Shown here piece after piece: positions 61,089 through 64,000 of a stretch of DNA of 64,000 nt. Where the stretch lies: NCBI GenBank assembly GCA_035297145.1, contig DATGZN010000075.1, positions 1 to 64,000 of the forward strand, written 5' to 3'. The stretch's first letter is position 1, and the number at the start of each line of letters is the position of its first letter. Position numbers and translations under genes: made by a program. Origin of the DNA: QHXW01 sp035297145 (lineage in GTDB: Bacteria > Acidobacteriota > Terriglobia > Bryobacterales > Bryobacteraceae). Below the pieces are notes generated by a model. It made no database searches. It saw only the letters and a list, made by a program, of their open reading frames with translations, and had not been told where the DNA came from.

Positions 61089-62039
61089 TTACTCCAGCGG
61101 TGCATAATACCCGCGGCGCCAGGATGCACGAACTGCCTGTTGGGTTACTTGCACGCGCACGTGCCGGTAACGGCCGTCATTTTGTCCGTTGCTGGAGTAG
61201 TAGCCCAGCACGTACTGGTTCCGCAGATCTCGGCTCAGCTTCTCCATCGCATCCGGGAGATCCCCCATTTTGTGCACATGGATCATTCGCCCCCCGGTTT
61301 CATCCGAGATCCGCTCCAAAAAATGCGATCCTTGCAGCAGGCCGAGAGAATAGATCCGTACATCGGCTTCCTTCACGAGGCTTCTGATTTCGGGCGCCGT
61401 GTAGCGGCTGTTGTTGTCAGCGCCGTCGGAAAGAATCAGCAATGCCTTGCGCGGATTTTTTGCGGCCTTCATCTTCTGGATGCCGAGATAGATCGCGTCG
61501 TAGAGCGCGGTCCAGCCGGTTGGCTGGCTCGCATGCAGCCAGCCGGAAATCTCGTTGGTGTTGCCGGTGAAGCCGGTGAGCAGGTGCGGCAAGGTGCTGA
61601 ATCGCACCAGCAGAAACTCATCACCCGGCAGGTTGGTCTGGAAGAACTGATCGACGGCGGCCACCGACGTTTCGATTTTGTTGCGCATGCTGCCGCTCGC
61701 GTCAAAGATCAATCCCACCGAAACCGGCGCTTCCTCGGTCGTTAGGTAAGCGATATCCTGCTCCACGTTGTCTTCAAACAGATGGAAATCATCTTTTCGG
61801 AGGCCACGGACCGGGCGGTCCAGGACATCGGTCACTGTGACCGGTATCTGAACTACTTTGATATCCAGCCGGATATTGCGCGAGCCGGGAGGATTCAGGC
61901 TTCGATTTAATGGCGCGGGACGAACAACCGATACCCGGCCCTCGTCCGACGGCAATGGACCATCGGCAGCCAGCGCGGCGGACGATACGGCCAGAGCCAC
62001 CCCCGCCAGCCCGGCAACTCGAACTGAAGGAAATTGCAT
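61089..62039 (-). CDS. VWA-domain protein, acidobacterial VWFA-related type
   Basis: The protein is 316 residues with a signal peptide (GLAGVALAVSSAALAADG). The N-terminal part has RLDIKVVQIPVTVTDVLDRP and RKDDFHLFEDNVEQDI, the hallmark of this acidobacterial family. The MIDAS metal site is FDASGSMRNKI with ILSDGADNNS. The C-terminus is YYSSNGQNDGRYRHVRVQVT. Such proteins are exported; partners unknown. It is the first gene of the operon, 24 bp before the AlgH-like gene, with a purine-rich ribosome binding site. Confidence 0.92.
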   Translation of the reverse strand: MQFPSVRVAGLAGVALAVSSAALAADGPLPSDEGRVSVVRPAPLNRSLNPPGSRNIRLDIKVVQIPVTVTDVLDRPVRGLRKDDFHLFEDNVEQDIAYLTTEEAPVSVGLIFDASGSMRNKIETSVAAVDQFFQTNLPGDEFLLVRFSTLPHLLTGFTGNTNEISGWLHASQPTGWTALYDAIYLGIQKMKAAKNPRKALLILSDGADNNSRYTAPEIRSLVKEADVRIYSLGLLQGSHFLERISDETGGRMIHVHKMGDLPDAMEKLSRDLRNQYVLGYYSSNGQNDGRYRHVRVQVTQQAVRASWRRGYYAPLE

Positions 62040-62132
62040 GGGCCCCCCCCTTCACCAGTCGAGACAGCTAGTATAGAACCGTACGCAAGAAATTTGTAGT
62101 CGGCAACTCACCTGCAACATCTAAGGTTAGGG

Positions 62133-62903
62133 ATGCCGGCCCTTCGAACAATCCTCATCGCCGCCGCTCTGAGCCTTCCAGGGTATGGGGTTGATCCCTG
62201 TTCCAACGCGGCCGTTACCGGCCCGTATGGGCTGCACTTGTCCGGTACCAGCAGTACCATTTCCGGCCGCCCCACGCCGTTTGCCAGCCTGTCACGACTT
62301 GCCTTCGGCGGAGAGGGACATGTCAGCGGCTATTCTTCGGTCAATTTCAATGGCCTGCTGCTTGGGAACCCGGTCACTGGAACGTACGATGTGAAGCCGG
62401 ATTGCACGGCATCTTTTAGCCTTCAGGACGATTCCGGCGGTTTCCAGCATTTTGCCGGCAAACTTGCCAAGGTTGGGAGCGCGATCGACCTTCGCCAGAC
62501 GGATCCCGGCACAGGCGGGCACGGAACAATGGCGCGCACCTCTGATGCCTGCTCCGCGGCGGACCTTCGGCCCAGTTACACCTTTGCGCTTTCGGGAACA
62601 GCCACGCCGCTGGCGGCCCCCGATGTGCCCGGAAATATTTCCGCCAAAGGCGTGCTGCGCGTTGACGGCGCCGCCAGTTTCACGCTGATCCAAACAATTG
62701 ACGGTCATGACGTCACAACCGGCGGAACGTGGTCCGTGGAATCCGATTGCACCGTTCATTTCGATTTAGCGCTGCCCGTGAAAAACGCCAAGCAGCACGT
62801 CCCCATGAAGCTCCGCGGCATCCTGGTAAATCAAGGCCTGCAGATTTTCGCCATCCAGACCGATCCGGCCACAGTGGTATTGGCCCGGCTTACGGCAAAT
62901 TGA
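62133..62903 (+). CDS. Secreted hypothetical protein with tandem-duplicated domain
   Basis: The protein is 256 residues with a signal peptide (ILIAAALSLPGYGVDP). Two similar halves are visible: GPYGLHLSGTSS...VTGTYDVKPDCTASFSL and PSYTFALSGTAT...TGGTWSVESDCTVHFDL. Each has a conserved DCT turn. All-beta prediction, no catalytic site. It converges with the TPR gene, leaving 2 bp between them. Confidence 0.75.
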   Translation: MPALRTILIAAALSLPGYGVDPCSNAAVTGPYGLHLSGTSSTISGRPTPFASLSRLAFGGEGHVSGYSSVNFNGLLLGNPVTGTYDVKPDCTASFSLQDDSGGFQHFAGKLAKVGSAIDLRQTDPGTGGHGTMARTSDACSAADLRPSYTFALSGTATPLAAPDVPGNISAKGVLRVDGAASFTLIQTIDGHDVTTGGTWSVESDCTVHFDLALPVKNAKQHVPMKLRGILVNQGLQIFAIQTDPATVVLARLTAN

Positions 62904-62905
62904 GA

Positions 62906-64000
62906 TTACCGGAACTCGATCGATGTGACGACGCCCGTAGTGCCAAGTTGTGCATCAGTGTGACTGTCGTACTCGAGGATCACGGCCTTAGCCTTCTGCG
63001 GTCCGCAGGTCAGGTCGAGTGTTCCGGTCGATGAACCCTTGACGGTTACCGTCTGCGGATCGGTGATGGCGAGCGCCACCGTCTTGCCATCCGTAAGAAC
63101 GCGAAGCCGGACGGCCTTTCCCAGGCAATCGATCTGTTGCAGCACACCGCGAACGGTAGGCTTCGGTCGAGGAGCGGGGTCGGATTTCACCACCGGCGTT
63201 TTCGGCTCCTCCCGTTGCTCTGCACGGCGAAGGGTGGGCCGCTCATCCGCGCCGTGGTCACCCGGCAGACCGGCGGGCATCGCCGCTAACTCGTTTGAGG
63301 GCCGGCGATAGGGCTCAGGCCGCTCGCGCCTATTGGCGATGGCATGCAGCAAGTCTTCGGCCGTCGTGGTTTCCTCCGCGGTGCGCGCATACTTTCGCGC
63401 TGCGTCCGCTGCTTTTTGCGCATCGTCAAACTTCTCCAATTGCAGGGCCGCGAACGCCCACTCGTGATAGTACGAAAACGCCTGTTCGGCTTTGATGCTC
63501 TTCAGTTGCCTTAGTTGATCGATCGCTTCCTGATACTGGCGATCCTGCAGGAGGCAGAAAGCCAGGTAACGGTGCGCCTCCTGATAGCCAGGATCGAGTT
63601 CGATGGCCTTCTTGAGTATAGGAATCTTCCCCCTCCCGTCTGGCGCAACTCTCGCATAGTCGTAATAGAGACGAGGATTGGTGCTGCCCAGCTCCGCTGC
63701 GCGCGCGAAATGCGTCAGCGCTCCATCACCCTGTTTCTCCCGCCAAGCCAACTCCGCGAGACCGGCTTCCGGCTCCCAGCTCTTGGGAAATTCCTGTAGC
63801 AGAGCATAATATGCCCGTTTCGCCTCCTCCTGCTTGTGTGTCAGGGCCAGCAAGTCGGCGAGCACAATGCCTGATTCCAGCCGCGATGCGGGCGCGACAT
63901 CCGGATCCTCCGCGGATTTTTCCAGCTTGATGTCGAAAACAACCTCGTTGAACCGCGTCCGGCGCATGTACTGCTCAAGGTCCTTCTGCACCTGCGAGGG
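62906..64000 (-). CDS. TPR-repeat protein, C-terminal part (runs off right edge)
   Basis: The frame is open to the last base of the window (PSQVQKDLEQYMRR), so the N-terminus is missing. A GTG at 63991 is in frame but is unlikely to be the true start. Residues ~45-220 form TPR repeats (EEAKRAYYALLQEFPKSW, ELDPGYQEAHRYLAF, EKFDDAQKAADAARKYA). A Pro/Arg-rich linker (PAPRPKPTVRG) leads to a C-terminal strand-rich domain (VLQQIDCLGKAVRLRVLTDG). The missing part may be a peptidase-like DUF1570 domain, but that is a guess. Confidence 0.75.
   Translation of the reverse strand, partial: PSQVQKDLEQYMRRTRFNEVVFDIKLEKSAEDPDVAPASRLESGIVLADLLALTHKQEEAKRAYYALLQEFPKSWEPEAGLAELAWREKQGDGALTHFARAAELGSTNPRLYYDYARVAPDGRGKIPILKKAIELDPGYQEAHRYLAFCLLQDRQYQEAIDQLRQLKSIKAEQAFSYYHEWAFAALQLEKFDDAQKAADAARKYARTAEETTTAEDLLHAIANRRERPEPYRRPSNELAAMPAGLPGDHGADERPTLRRAEQREEPKTPVVKSDPAPRPKPTVRGVLQQIDCLGKAVRLRVLTDGKTVALAITDPQTVTVKGSSTGTLDLTCGPQKAKAVILEYDSHTDAQLGTTGVVTSIEFR

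Noticed and set aside
1..64000. CRISPR arrays, rRNA, tRNA, prophage and restriction-modification genes
   Set aside because: Looked for by repeat pattern and gene content; none was recognised.

Overview
The window looks like a chromosomal segment of a soil member of the Acidobacteriota, most likely near Solibacter/Bryobacter. The clues are two very large Oar-like TonB-dependent receptors with an N-terminal carboxypeptidase-regulatory domain, a VWA protein of the acidobacterial VWFA-related type, a MacB/FtsX permease with no ATPase beside it, a PVC-type HEAT/cytochrome c protein, sulfatase-like and phosphodiesterase proteins with TPR tails, and an exosortase system. The DNA is GC-rich. I saw no rRNA, tRNA, CRISPR array or phage module. 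The placement is inferred from gene content only.

Region 1 (1-10243) looks like a regulated amino-sugar or glycan locus. It holds a GH20 hexosaminidase cut by the left edge, two paralogous secreted proteins with NodB-like metal motifs, an IclR regulator, a TonB receptor and a NagX/HGSNAT-like membrane acyltransferase. A 15-bp sequence recurs in the same orientation upstream of three of these transcription units and is a candidate operator. Region 2 (10291-16273) has a DUF1080 protein with a PVC-type cytochrome c/HEAT protein, and a divergent sulfatase-fold/TPR protein whose nucleophile position is Thr. An 826-bp IS6-family element (16393-17218) with a nonsense-disrupted transposase follows.

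Region 3 (17326-23111) is an exosortase operon on the minus strand. In order of transcription it encodes a PEP-CTERM-like substrate ending in a PNSLW-type sorting tail, a TPR-phosphodiesterase, a sulfotransferase, an exosortase and EpsI, with 4-8 bp overlaps between the last four. Upstream lie two decayed tandem copies of the substrate gene and a 211-bp MITE-like element. Region 4 (23112-26092) is an arsenic operon, arsR-arsM-acr3-(Cys-rich small ORF)-arsC, with a near-perfect 28-bp palindrome over its promoter.

Region 5 (26427-34662) holds general functions: alpha/beta hydrolase, M49-like peptidase, a degenerate histidine kinase-receiver hybrid, TsaD and an ABC permease. Several genes here seem to be leaderless. 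Region 6 (34829-49514) has the second TonB receptor and a likely polyamine/GABA uptake and catabolism cluster: two class III aminotransferases, an APC permease, an aldehyde dehydrogenase and a complete PotDABC-type ABC transporter.

Region 7 (49604-64000) is mixed. The most notable gene is an AhpD-like carboxymuconolactone-decarboxylase protein (57005-57553) with an in-frame TGA exactly where the second Cys of a CxxC motif is expected, followed by a short stem-loop. It is a candidate selenoprotein. The region ends with an operon of VWA protein, AlgH-like protein, M19 dipeptidase and a HEAT/lipoyl-like fusion, and with a TPR protein cut by the right edge. Three copies of an inverted REP-like repeat (27452, 38600, 47772) sit between or inside operons.
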